A stretch of DNA of 64,000 nt, taken from contig CM055608.1 of the NCBI GenBank assembly GCA_029379385.1, positions 31,417,048 through 31,481,047 of the forward strand, written 5' to 3'. Shown here in pieces: positions 38,913 to 51,375 of this stretch (the stretch's first letter is position 1; every line of letters starts with the position of its first letter). The notes below the pieces were generated by a model. It was not told where the DNA came from and did no database searches. It saw only the letters and a list, made by a program, of their open reading frames with translations. The DNA comes from Quillaja saponaria (taxonomy: Eukaryota > Streptophyta > Magnoliopsida > Fabales > Quillajaceae). The position numbers and the translations under genes were made by a program.

Positions 38913-39991
38913 TTAGAATTGCACATTGGTAGTGAAGGATTGGCCAAACCGCCAATTGGAGGCCACCACATTGTTAGCTGTACGGATTCTTCCATTACTG
39001 AGTTGGATTCTAAAAGACAAGCTCTGACCATTGAGATAGCTATGGCTCTGCCAGTTAACACCCCAATTCCTTGATATGGGTTCCCATGTGTTGCTTTTGG
39101 ACCCTTTAATCCAAACTTTAGAAATCTCTCCAACTCCACCTAAGTTGCTTATGAGAACTAGTTCGAAATAATCTCTCCCATTAATGGTAAACCTAATGCC
39201 TCCATTTCTCCTGCATCCAACTCTGTATCAAAATACATCAAGAAACTACATCAGAACACTCAAATTGTTACTTTTGGGAAAAGAAACTGTTTTAACTTTG
39301 TGTAAACTGTAAACTGACAATGTGATTTTCAATGAATTTCTGCACGCTTAAGTACAAATTCAAAAAGAGGAGTTAGAGACTAACAATTTTATGACCCAGA
39401 AAGAGAGAAAGAAAGAAAGAAAGAAAAAATGACATACTTCCTATAGAGGATTGGAATAATTCCAGCTCTGTACTTGGCTATTGTCTGGAATGCAGGTTGA
39501 GACATGTCAAAGTGAGGTTGAGGAGGGTTGCACCATCCACCATTGTCATTTGGGAGAGCATAGTTTGGTGGACAAAAGTTTGTAGCAGTAATTTTAATGG
39601 AAGTGCCCCTTAGGCACCATTGAGGCACTTTGGTTGCATCACAAATGATTTCATAGCACCCCCCACATGACTTTCCATCATTAAACAAAGCAGTACTCAG
39701 TGCTGCTGTTTTTGTACCATAACCATCAGTGTAGAGATTTCCATATCCACATGCTCCCCCTAAAATTGTAAAATGAAGTACTTAATTAATGCTTAACCAT
39801 AAGTTGTAGCATACATAAATGGAAAAGAAAAAGGAAAATTGGCACTTACCCATTGTTCCTGAGGCATCACTTCCACCATAGAAAGTTGCATATGCTCGTC
39901 CCCAAACTGCTGATGCTACTTCAAATTTTGTGGTACTGAATACCCCCAGAAAGATCAAAATCAAACTCATAAGTTTCTTGAGCTTTTCCAT
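38913..39991 (-). CDS. Alpha-expansin (EXPA)
   Basis: Three exons (39850-39991, 39438-39759, 38913-39222) join in frame to give 257 residues, normal for alpha-expansins. [20 protein letters not shown] is the signal-peptide start. Domain 1 (GH45-like) shows [45 protein letters not shown] and the diagnostic HFD motif in [10 protein letters not shown]. Domain 2 (CBM63-like) shows [56 protein letters not shown] and ends [14 protein letters not shown]. Family knowledge: expansins loosen walls non-enzymatically at acid pH by disrupting cellulose-xyloglucan contacts. The last exon is easily misread because a long alternative frame (38801-39139) overlaps it; the spliced frame restores the family sequence to its natural stop. 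No defect was seen. Confidence 0.95.
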
Positions 39992-40075
39992 TATTCTCTC
40001 TATCTTTTTCGATCTCTGAGTTGATATATGTGTGACCAAGAAGGAGCTGCTTTGCTGCAGAAGATGGCTGAGTTG

Positions 40076-40084
40076 CTATTTATA
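40076..40084 (-). promoter_or_regulatory. TATA box of expansin gene
   Basis: Read on the minus strand this is TATAAATAG, 85 bp upstream of the expansin ATG at 39991, a typical position for a core promoter with a short 5' UTR. Confidence 0.6.
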
Positions 40085-42400
40085 ATTGTGGTTAAGGACA
40101 GTTAGTGATTAAATAAATACGTACAAAGGAACTTACTATTTTTATTTTTATTTTTTGGTTACAGAACTTACAATTTTTAAAAAAAGGAGAAAAGGAGAGG
40201 GAGATCAATTTATGCATATAAGTTGACTCAAGGCATTCTATTATTTGAAAGAGAAAAAAAAAAGTATTCTAAGACTTATTCTCATCCAAATTGCAACATG
40301 ATGCTAAACTAATACTGAAAAACCACCGTGGGGGAGGGGAGTTATGGTGCTAACTACCCACCGTTTTCAAGAAAAAAAAAAAACAATAAAAAGAACAGGA
40401 CTCAATTTCAGAATTTTAGCATCCTACTCCATCCTTATAAGAATTTAGTCTTACTCAAAGGGTAAGCACTTTGGTTAAGGAGATATGCTGTTTTCTTGAC
40501 TTTTTGAGTTCAACCTTGAAAATAGCTGGTGAAAACGAAATATTCATTTGTTAACAAAGTGTTAGTTTAATTAGTTTAATGGTAAATTCATCTGCCTCAA
40601 GAGTCAAGGTAGATATACATTAATTGCAATACTTATAAGTTTGTTTGAACACCGCTTCTAAAGGTTAGAAAAAAATTTATAGTCTAAATCACTCAATAAT
40701 ATGTAGTTAATTATGTGACAACATACTAAGCTAACACTTTTTATTTATTTATTTAACAATCAAATATATTCAAATAAATTTAAACATACATCAACTAATT
40801 ACTATTTTGTTCTAGTTAAAAACAAATCATCCACGCATAAACTATAAAATATTTAAAAATTATACTACTCCTAGCATCTCCCAATAAGATTCAAACCCTG
40901 TAAATGAATAAATGAAACAAGTTTTTGTTCTCTTTTATTTAGTATTTAAATGTATCCAAGTTACCTTATTTTTTGCTTTTATTAATTTGGCTGAGTAATG
41001 TAAGCAGTGATGTATATAAACCATAATCCTTTTTTCACGTACATGGTACGGTCCAATAAAATGCGTTACATGAAATCTATCGGAATAATGCAGAAAATTA
41101 GAAAACTCCACAGCAACAAGATTGAATTAATGCCATGTTTAACGCTCTCAATCCAATTATCAATAACTTGCAGTTTTAGTTATGTGATTAGTAGTACCTT
41201 AATAGTACGGTTCAAAGGCAAATTCATAAGCAGACTATAATTCAATCAATACAATGATTAAATATATATCTTATTTTTGCCAAGAAAATTGTACTTAAAG
41301 ATAAATTCTCTATTCTATTCAAATGATACCTTAACAAATAATAAATAGAACGTACTGATATATCAAAGTCAACAAATACGTACAGGTAGAACAATAGAAA
41401 AAATCAGGCTTCATTTAATATGTGGAAAGCATTAGTTTGTCGTGCGTAGATGTCATATATTATGCCATGTCTAATGGGACTTGGACCCATTTGGCACATG
41501 GTTGATGCCATCCCTGGCGGCCTCTCATCCAACTAGTGATTCACACATGGAGCCAGCCAGACATCGTTGAATGATACACTTTAATTAATGATCGAGGAGT
41601 TGTTCTGGGTAATACAAATTTTCTTTTACATGTTATACTATTTTTCAATTTTACTTCTCAAACTATACAATAACTTCTAACTTTAATCTCAAATTATTGG
41701 ATTTGATTAAATAAATGGGAAAATAAAAAAAATTTATTTTGTTAGTCTTGTGATTAATCCATTATTAAATACATTTTTGGTGGAACTAAATTCATTGGTC
41801 TCCTAATTATTTACCACAAGTAGAGTAGACTTGTGATCAAGATTGCAAGTGGCCATATTTCACTACCTAGTTATAATGATAGTATAAATTCAAAGACAGG
41901 CCTTGAGTGTTAAAGACACAAATGGAACAAGACCAAAATGGAAGAACAAGAACATAAGTGGGATTTATCTCCCCAAATCTTAAGGTTAAACAAAATGGCA
42001 TAAAATTGCGCTATAGTGCAACTCTTCTAATTGACACGACCCACGACTAGCAAAATCAATTTGTGTTCCACTACTTTGTAAGTTTCGCCACAGAATTAAA
42101 AGTGAGTTATACAAAACAAATTAATATAATAATTTTAATTGACGTGACCACAAGTCATGTTGTTAATTAATAACTACTTATCTGAGACTATATAAAAATT
42201 TGTTAGATTCAAAATCCAAGACACATAATGTACCATAAGACCACTTACTTCTCTAACATCTAATCTAATTTCAGGGTTCACACTATTAATCAATCATCTA
42301 CTCAACGAACACTAGTTTAAAGCCTTCACCAATATACATTCCTGCGCCACATCCATAGCTGTCTATTCTTATGTTACACTTTAGAAGACATGAAGAAAGT

Positions 42401-42440
42401 GAATTTGTGAATTTGTGAATTTGTGAATTTGTGAATTTGT
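42401..42440. repeat. Five perfect copies of an 8-bp repeat
   Basis: The unit GAATTTGT is repeated five times without change. A related block, GAATTTGTGAAGTGAC, follows at the right end of the array and again at 42468-42483, so the neighbouring sequence has also been copied once. Confidence 0.95.
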
Positions 42441-43970
42441 GAAGTGACCTTTCTATGCCCCTGCTATGAATTTGTGAAGTGACAACCATTTGGCAGGTGA
42501 TAGGTCCAACCAATTGGTCCCAATTTCAAGATAGCGAGTAGAATTCTAGAATGACTGTTTAGTTTACATTTTGGCCGTCATTCAAGTAAATAACACTGCC
42601 AATTCTTTAGACGCAAAAATAATATACTAGACAAAATCAATGAGTGCGAGAATTTAAAGAATTGCACCAGAGATGTAAAGGAAGTGCATAATAAGCCAAA
42701 AAGCAATGAAGCAGATACTTGTGACCGTCATGCCAATATGAAAAAAGAAATACTAGCTTGCAGAAAATATCACACCAAAATTAAGTCTAACAGAACAATG
42801 TGATGACATAAAGACTTCACAGGTCACACTTCGGTCTACAGTCTATTCTCTGCCCACAGCCAAAGTTTCTAAGATCTAGGTAATCTATTAATTATGTACA
42901 AGAAAGTGCTATCTTGGGTTTGAAATGGACGGTGGACTGCAGGTATCAATATTTATTTCCATCGACAATGATTTAAAAGACCTCATATAGCAGGGATTAT
43001 TTCTTGCAAGGCAACATGAGTTGAACAGTCTATCCAATAAGATGATATGTGAATGCAACTTAGTATTACTAACGGGCATATTCTAGGGTGTTAAGCAACC
43101 AAACAATTAGTGTCTTCCCTTACAAGCAAACCATCTGTTTTAGGCGTACTATACTTGTTACTACTTGAATACTACTCTTTGGAGAAAGATCTAGTATTGA
43201 TAGACCTAGGCACACATTTTCTTCCATACTAAGACATTCGTGCAAGAAAAAGCATAGCACAACTAGGAACATCTTCTCAATGTATATCTATAACAACAGT
43301 AGTGATTAAGCATTAAGCTTATTTTCTATGCTTTTCCACCCAATGAGAAAAATAGTTTGGCATTCAGGCTAAAATGTTTTTTCTTGTGTCTATTTTCGTC
43401 CATATTCTTACCTGCATCATGCAGCATTTTTCTGGAAAACCCTGCATTATAAAGAATACTGAAATGAGCAGTATGAATATTGTGAAGGGGAACCCGATTT
43501 CAAGGAAACTAGTTAAAATTTAGATTACATAAGACTGTACAAACCCTTAACTAGGGAAAACTTGTAAATAGTAGGAGCTTGACTCGTGTTCTTAACTACA
43601 ATGCATAAAATACTGGACACGTGAAATACTATAATCTTCCCTGACTATGAAAAATCTAAACCAGATGAATATGAAAAATGACCTTGAAAGTTGAAACTAG
43701 TCAGAACCAAAAGCGCAGAAGTTCCTCAGACAGCAATGAACACAAGCTGAGGTTGACCTAAAAGGCTCAATTCTAAAAAAGTCTAATTCATACAAAGCCA
43801 AACCCTCCAAAAATTGGCTGAGTGTGATTAGGATGGGCTCACTTATGCCACTACTATACTTGCAAGCATTTTCACTAAGTAACTTATGTATACTGTGGGA
43901 TGAGCTTGATTCATGTCATAAAAGTCATAAAATGGATGTAGTCATCTAGATTGGAACTCACTTCACCTCA

Positions 43971-44726
43971 CTAATCAATACGGGTTTGCTGAAATAAATA
44001 TCGAGCATTATGCAGAAGAGCATTGGCTTCCTCATTTGAGGAATCAAGTGAGCGCAAATCTTTGATTTCTTCCTGCCATTTCTCAATTTGTTCCTTGTGT
44101 ACCCTGCAGATAAGAATAATGGAGTTAAAAATGCCAATTCTCCTCAGCTAAGTTTTAACTGTAAATCTATAGCTCACATAATCAACTGCTCTTCAAATTG
44201 GTCGCTCAGCTCCTTAAAGAGTGTTTTCCCTGCATGGATTAATGTATATGTCAGAGCTGATAACTAGCAAGAGTTGCACAACCACTTTCTCTCTATAGAA
44301 AACATTGCTAACATATAAATCTTTAATTCTTTTTAGTTTTCAGTTGATCAGATTACTACCTTGTAGCAAGTAGGAGATATGCACAATGAAATTGAAAATG
44401 ATTATACATACATTATTGATTATGAAACTATATACAGCTTTCTAATCTAACATGCTACCATCTGAGTGAACTGCTGGATCTTCTCGAGCATGTGAGAGAT
44501 ATTAAGCTCCATCTCCTCAAATCCAGTAATTGTTGTCTCAAATTCTTCCTTTTCTACTACCCTTGAATCGGCTTCATCTCCTTCCTTCTCCTCCGTCTAC
44601 TTAAATTCAAAAACAAACAAAAAAATAATACAAAGTAGCAAAAGGCTTAAGACTTCACTTAAAAAGAAAAATCATTACATCAGGTTTCATGCGTTTCCTT
44701 GCAGCTTCAGTCCCTGAGCTCTCCAT
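43971..44726 (-). CDS. Small predicted coiled-coil protein, family not recognised
   Basis: Exons at 44679-44726, 44459-44596, 44178-44229 and 43971-44103 are supported by splice sites and a protein-like reading: MESSGTEAARKRMKPD, then EADSRVVEKEEFETTITGFE and EMELNISHMLEKIQQFTQM, then KTLFKELSDQFEEQLIM, then VHKEQIEKWQEEIKDLRSLD and EEANALLHNARYLFQQTRID. Exon 2 ends in phase 0 but the next exon starts in phase 1, so a 3n+1 microexon is needed. A 19-bp stretch at 44360-44378 (ISYLLQG) followed by a GT donor fits exactly, but its acceptor reads GCAT instead of AG. With it the protein is 129 residues. The second half is heptad-like and glutamate/lysine-rich. The gene is either functional with an unseen microexon or carries a damaged splice site. 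I cannot name a function. Confidence 0.65.
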
Positions 44727-46857
44727 CCCTACTTTGGTTGTTGAAGGCTACAGGTGAAAGGTAAAAAAAAAAATGTAAACAAGCAACGTTTTTGTAGTAA
44801 AGAAACGAGGACTCTTCATACAAATCAAGGAAGGGAGTTGTAACGCCAATTAGCTTTAGCAAAACCTCAACAATGTCAAACTGACTATAAGCTGTTTGTA
44901 TTAATGCCAAAGCCATTGTTACTGGAATTACCACATAATTCATGACAAAATTTCACAAAAATAGCCGCTGATCTAGTGATCTTACATGAAATACAAAGAA
45001 AGAACGCCATTACCTACATTTTGAGAAATTTTGAACTAAAATGGTGTAGAATGCATTATATTAATACAAGTCCTGAAAATAAAGCAATTCAACTAAAAAA
45101 CCTGAAAATCCATTAAAAAGTAATACAAAGAAAGTAAAAAAAACCTAGCGATAGTCACAAAGGCAGGAATATGAAAGCTTGGAACTAAGAATTTACATAA
45201 ACCAAATCGAACTCAGATTCGCATCATTTTCTAACCAGAAAATCGGCGAGAAATTTTCTTGACTACCTGATCAGAAATGCAATTGTAAATCTAATTCGAT
45301 GAGAATGAAGCAGAACGCATATGCTTTTACCAGGAAAATTTTCCTTCCGAATCTTAGACTGCTTGCTTCCTTGTGCAATTGTGGAATGCGCGCGAGTTTA
45401 TAAAGCTTATCCAATTTTCAAACTCCTGTTGGGCTTTTAAATATGGGCTAGGCTTTGATAAAAATTCATAATTGGGCCTGAACTGAAAGGCCCAACATTC
45501 ATATACGGCAATTATCACATGGTTCATGACGTTGACATGACGTAATAATGATGATTCCAAGCAAAAATAAAATTGAAGGTCATTATCATTCTAAGGAGTT
45601 AATCATGTAGTCAATGAAGTATTCTTATTTTTATTAATTTTGTAAATTTAAATATTTTTAAAAATCTAATAAAATTTTCTTAAATTTTTTAATTTAAAAT
45701 AATTAATTGATATACGTATAAACTAACTTGAATATATATGTTTGACTGTTAAATAAAAACAAAACCATGGCCATTATCCAGTTGGTCACGGTTTGTTTGG
45801 AGCCTGTTAAAGTTGAAGATACATGCTTGCCGTGTGGGACTTTGTGTGGAAAGTAACTGATAACAAATCCCAAATAGGCAAAAATAGCTGTGGAAGCTTA
45901 CCAAACAAGTGCTAGCACGTTGCTGATGCCAATTAGTTGTGTTTGTTTGTTTTTATTTTTTTACCTATTTAGCATTAAATTTTTTTGTTTTACATAGGAA
46001 AAGATTAAGAGAAACTTGTATAGTCTAATTTTGTTTCATTATAAAAAAAAATAATAATAATGAAAAAAAATTGTCTTTGCAAAACCTAGTTGGTTGCCCT
46101 ATTGGCTACTGATCAGTTTTCTTAGAGAACGAGGGATATGCCAGTTTTCTGTTGATAAAGTTGGTTTTTTGACAAGTGAGTAATTAATAGGATTGGTATA
46201 TATATATATATATATGGTGAGGTAATCTAGTTAAAAGAATGGTATATATATATTATCCTAAAATACATATGATATGATTTGATTCTACTATCAATTTAAT
46301 TCACGAATTATTTAAATTTTATTGTATGTCTTGATTTTAAATTTAAATAATATTCCCAAAATTAATATTGTTGATATGTTTATCTCTTTATTGAAAAATA
46401 TCATTACTATCTCCTTCTATTTAAAACAAAAATGAAAAATCTATATCTACTTCAAAAATAAGCTAGCATAGCGATGTAATTGTCATCATAACTACAATTA
46501 ATTCATCAATATTTTCTTGTAATCACAAAATTCTTATTTCGTCTTTTTTCTCCTTCTCTTTTTCGGTTACAACGATTTAAAAGTTTGCAAGTACTATGAA
46601 TATGTAACTTAGCTTTTAACCTCGGGGTCCACACTCCATACCTCAACCATCCAAAATGGGACCTCTCTATGCTTTTGTCCAATCACACACACAATATCTT
46701 TAACAAGGGGGACCATCTATACATATTATCATGAAACTAATCGTTTCATTTCCTAATCCCTATATAAACCCCACTAGGGTTGCCAATATTTCACATCCCT
46801 AAAATCTTTTCCTATTCCTCACCAACCTATAGCTCTAGCTATAGTTCTTCAAATTCA
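44727..46857. other. Intergenic region between divergent genes
   Basis: Two kilobases hold the 5' region of the coiled-coil gene (up to about 45400, with a possible 5' UTR intron) and the promoter of the mannanase gene. Frames 44707-44943 and 45354-45560 have no recognisable domain. From about 46560 onward the sequence resembles the flank of the downstream mannanase copy. Confidence 0.55.
46761..46768 (+). promoter_or_regulatory. TATA box of endo-beta-mannanase gene
   Basis: TATATAAA lies 90 bp before the ATG and is followed by CCCCACTAGGGTTG. The same block TATAAACCCCACTAGGGTTG is present upstream of the decayed copy at 49531-49550. Confidence 0.65.
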
Positions 46858-47992
46858 ATGGCAGCCAAGTATTTTTCTGTTTTGTTTGCTTTAATTGTGG
46901 TGGCCTTGGTTGTGCAACATGGGAGTTGTGACAATAACAGTACTAGTGGAAATGGTTCAGTGGCCAAATATGGAGGATCAAATGGCTTTGTTGGAAGAAC
47001 TGGAACCAAGTTTGTTTTGAATGGGAAACCATTTTACTTAAATGGATTCAATGCTTACTGGTTGATGTACATGGCATCAGACCCATCTACGAGATCCAGA
47101 GTCACACAAACTTTTCGAGATGCTTCTCGTTATGGTTTGACTGTTGCAAGAACATGGGCTTTCAGCGACGGAGGTTACAGACCACTTCAACTTTCTCCTG
47201 GTTCTTATAACGAAGACATGTTTAGGGTACTATATAAATTTTACAGTCGTTTTGATAATAATTATAATTTTTAAGAAATGAAACCTCAAGACAGAGACCT
47301 CTAGTATTGAAAAGATAATATCTTTCAGTTTTGATGTTACATACTAACTAGTATTTAATTATGTGAAGTGTTTGTTAAATGTAATTGTTTGTAGGGGTTG
47401 GACTTTGTGATATCAGAAGCTAGCAAATATGGCGTACGTCTCATATTGAGTTTGGTGAACAATTGGAATGATTTTGGAGGGAAACACCAATATGTTCAAT
47501 GGGCTAGGGATCGTGGTCAGTACTTAAGCAATGATGATGACTTTTATTCACATCCTATTGCCAAACAATACTACAAAAATCATATCAAGGTGAGCAAAAA
47601 CATTTTGCCCTATTTTCTTGAATTTTCATTTTGTTTTTCTTTCCATGATTTTAATTAGGCTGAAGGCTAGGAAGTTAATAAAATTTATTTCCTTTTGTGC
47701 ATGGAAAGATCATTTTCATCCCAACACATTACTTACTAATTTTCAAGAAAATATATATGTAGCAAGAAATATTTTAGGTGAGAGTTAAGTTTTAATTTCC
47801 ATGAGTTTTTTTTTGGCTTTTCATGCTATAAATTTTATTTAAAAATTAATTTGGATCTAATAATTCAGGCAGTGTTAACTAGAATCAACATATTAACTGG
47901 GATGACATACAAGGACGATTCAACTATTTTTGCTTGGGAACTTATGAATGAACCACGTTCCCAATCTGATTACTCTGGAAAACAAATTCAGG

Positions 47993-48035
<43 letters not shown>

Positions 48036-48920
48036 TATTGGCATATATGATTTTAATTGGTGACATGCAATATAACACATTAGTGTATGATATTGATACA
48101 TAATATTTTGGTTATGACTTTTACAGGAATGGGTGGGAGAAATGGCTGCATATGTTAAATCCATTGATGGAAAGCACTTACTTGAAGTAGGGATGGAAGG
48201 TTTTTATGGTAAAACAATGCCAGAAAGGAAGCAATATAATCCTGGATACCAAGTTGGAACTGATTTCATTTCTAACAATCAAGTAACAGAAATCGATTTT
48301 GCCACTATTCATCTATACCCAGAACAATGGTAACCTTATATCCTCTTGAAAGTAATCACAAACTATAACTGAGAACACAATGACCCACTCAATTTTTATT
48401 TTTATTTTTGTTTATTTGTAATCTTTAACCCATTTTTCCACCCAAAAAAATGAAATAAAAAAAAAAAAAAAAAAATCTAACACATCTTAGAAGTAAATAA
48501 ATAAAAAACTTTAATGATAAGAAAATCTATGATATGATTGTGAAATAATGAGGTAATGGGTGCAGGGTATCGGGCTCAAGTGATGAGGCCCAGTCTGCTT
48601 TTGTTGATAGATGGGTCCAAGCCCATATCCAAGACTCGAATAACGTGTTGAGAAAGCCCATAATTATTTCTGAGTTTGGCAAGTCTTCAAGGACATCAGG
48701 TTACAGGGTGGAGAAAAGGGATAGTTACTCTGGGAAATTATACAGTGCGATCTACAGTAGTGCGAGTAATGGAGGCCCATGTGGAGGTGGGCTTTTCTGG
48801 CAACTCATGACCCAAGGAATGGACAACATGGGAGATGGATATGAAGTTATCTTGGAGGAGAGCCCTTCAACTGCTAATATCATTGCTCAACAATCTCACA
48901 AGTTATCTACTCTCACATAG
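46858..48920 (+). CDS. Mannan endo-1,4-beta-mannosidase (GH5)
   Basis: Five exons (46858-47226, 47395-47589, 47869-47991, 48127-48329, 48566-48920) give about 414 residues, normal for plant mannanases. [20 protein letters not shown] begins a signal peptide. Then come [83 protein letters not shown] and IIISEFGKS. By homology to GH5_7 mannanases Glu216 in NEP is the acid/base and Glu333 in SEFG the nucleophile; both are present. The enzyme cuts the mannan backbone of hemicellulose in the wall, with roles in softening, germination or xylem. The ATG at 46858 is preferred because the upstream in-frame extension has no ATG. A decayed tandem copy starts 688 bp downstream. A (TA)n run lies in intron 3. 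Confidence 0.95.
48001..48030. repeat. (AT)n microsatellite in mannanase intron 3
   Basis: Fifteen uninterrupted AT dinucleotides begin a few bases after the intron 3 donor of the mannanase gene. Confidence 0.95.
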
Positions 48921-49607
48921 TACGCATAGTACAACAATGTGTCTTTAACAAAGTTGTCCTATTTTTGTATAGCAATTAGTTAAATTGCTATCACATTTAG
49001 TGTATGAAAAAATAACAAGGTCAAGAAAAGAAAAAAAATTATTTAATAAAATATAATAATTGAGATATAATTCATCTTATTTTTCATAATTTCTTTTTAA
49101 ATAAAGGATTAATATTTAGTCATTATATGAGAAAACTCCACATGAGTGAGATTTATATTATATGAAGAATTTTCGTAACTAACATCTTCAGAAATTCTCC
49201 TCCGAAAGCAAAATTCATATTCAAAATGACAATAGGTAACATTTTCAAAAACAAATTGACACATTAACTTGCTCATTCGTCCTAAATCAATTTATAATTA
49301 AGTCCTAAACTTAATTATCTAATATTATTTTAGAATATCAATTTCCTAATTTGACTATTTTATTTTCTTATTTTCGTTTGCATCCATTCATCCAATTAAA
49401 AGTATGTAAGCATAAACTATAAATATGTAACTTACCTTTCAACGTTGGTTCCATGCACACATGTGGGACCAACTATTTCTTTTTTTTCGTAGGAGTTGGA
49501 CCGACCATTTCTTCTTAGCTCAAATCCTTGTATAAACCCCACTAGGGTTGTCAATGTTTTCATAGCCTTAAAACCTTTTATACAATCTTTCAGGTACTAA
49601 TTAAGAA
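48921..49607. other. Spacer between mannanase copies
   Basis: The left half is the 3' flank of the intact mannanase. From about 49390 the sequence resembles the promoter of the intact gene (for example ATATGTAACTTA, GGGACC and TATAAACCCCACTAGGGTTG), which shows that the duplication included regulatory DNA. Confidence 0.65.
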
Positions 49608-51375
49608 ATGGGAAGGAGGTTTGGTTTGGTTTTGTCTGCTTTGATTGTGGTGGCATTGGTTGTGCAATATAAGAATTGTGAGAGCTAGTGGTGCTGATTC
49701 AATGGCCATCTACAGAGGATCATATGATTTTGTGGGAAGAAATGAAACAAAGTTTGTGTTGGATGGGAAACCATATTACTTGAACGGATTCAATGCTTTC
49801 TTGCTAATGTTTATGGCATCCAATCCATCTACAAGGTTTAGAATCACTTACACTTTCCAAGACGCTTCCCGGTATTACTTGAGTGTTGCAAGAATTTTGG
49901 GCTTTTAGTGATGGTTATACAAACATACCCCTTCAAATTTCTCCCAGTTTTTACAACGAAGATATGTTTAGGGTACATTATTTTCTTTTTAATAATTATG
50001 GTATATATAAAGGTGGAGAGATTGAATCAACAAAAAGTAGTAATGGTTAAGGTTTAATCTTTTAATGCAATGGTACTTATATCTAATAATGTTTGTGGTA
50101 ATTATTTGTGGGGATTGGACTTTGTGATCTCAGAAGGTAGCAAGTATGGGCTGCGCTTGATATTGAGCTTGGTGAACAATTGGAATGATTTTGGAGGTAA
50201 AAAGCAGTATGTCAAGTGGGCAGAGGAAGGTGGGCATTACATGATCAAAGAAGATGACTTCTTTTCACATCATGTTGTCAAACAATACTACAAAAACCAT
50301 GTCAAGGTGAAGAGAGCATACATGTCAATTGGGTTGAGGACTTTGAGGTTAACATTTTGAATAACAATTATATATGTATGCTCTTGATCTATACATAACT
50401 AATGCAGGCAGTTCTCACTAGAATCAACTCAATAAGTGAAGTGACATACAAAGATGATCCAAACATTTTTGCGTGGGAACTTATGAATGAACCAAGTTGC
50501 TTGTCTGACAAGTCTGGCAAACAATTTAGGTATTTTTCTCTTCCTCTCTCATGCACACACAGCTTTTATGTGCTCCCTTACATTTGATGTTTAAGTTTTT
50601 CAGTGTTTAAGGTGCTAAAAAGAAGAAAAGGGGATCTTTGGATTTAGTGACAGACAATCATAATGTTTGTTTATGTCATTTTTGTCAGGAATGGGTGGGA
50701 GAAATCGCTGCATATATATGTCAAGTCTATTGATGGAAAGCATATACTTGAAGTAGGGCTTGAAGGGTTTGATGGTGAAACAATGCCAGAAAGGAAGACA
50801 TACAATCCTGGATACTCAATTGGAACTGATTTCATTTCTAACAATCAAATTCCAGAAACTGATTTTGCCACAATTCATCTATACCCAGAAATATGGTAAC
50901 TCCTTTATTCTCATTTTATCTTGAAAAATGCTAAATCTGATCAATAATATCCCCGGTAAACGCATACATTACCCTTCCGAGGAAAAAATTTATCACAAGC
51001 AATTAGCTAATAATCAATGGCTGTAAGTTAACATGATGAGCCATGAGTGCAGGTTAAAAGGCTCAAGCGGTGAAGCTCAAGCTACTTTTGTAGATAAATG
51101 GGTTCAAATCCACAGCCAGGACTCGAATTATGTCTAAAAAAAGCCGATTCATATTACTGAGTTTGGCCAGTCTTCAAGGTCACCAGGATAAAGTGTGGAA
51201 AAGAGGGACAGTTATTATGGAAAGCTATACAACAGTGCAAGAATTGGAGGCTCATGTGCTGGTGGGTTTTTCTGGCAACTTATGACCCAAGGAATGCAGA
51301 ACCTGGGAGATGGATATGAAGTTATTTTGGCAGAGTCCTTCAACTGCTAATGTCATTCTTCAGCAGTCTCGCTAG
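49608..51375 (+). pseudogene. Decayed tandem copy of the GH5 endo-beta-mannanase
   Basis: All five exons of the upstream mannanase are recognisable in the same order, but the frame is broken many times. The ATG frame ([20 protein letters not shown]) meets a stop at 49686-49688 and the homology continues in another frame. One extra base near 49891-49900 turns the VARTWAFSD segment into a stop at 49906-49908. Exon 3 has lost one base near its 3' end. A 4-base TA insertion sits near 50711-50720. In-frame stops lie at 51135-51137 and 51189-51191, and two further indels occur near 51230 and 51330. The codons for both catalytic glutamates remain (WELMNEP and ITEFG). It cannot encode a working enzyme. 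It is a classic tandem duplicate that has lost function, with promoter homology retained. Confidence 0.93.

Larger units (their letters stand above)
39992..43970. other. Intergenic region
   Basis: Four kilobases without a supported gene. The left edge is the expansin promoter. Short frames at 41007-41240 and 42298-42513 have no domain; the latter is created by the 8-bp repeat array at 42401-42440. The right end probably holds the 3' UTR of the coiled-coil gene. I see no other structure. Confidence 0.6.

Noticed and set aside
40440..40700. tRNA-derived SINE or tRNA-like sequence
   Set aside because: Some A-box-like words are present but no matching B box at the right spacing and no cloverleaf could be built.
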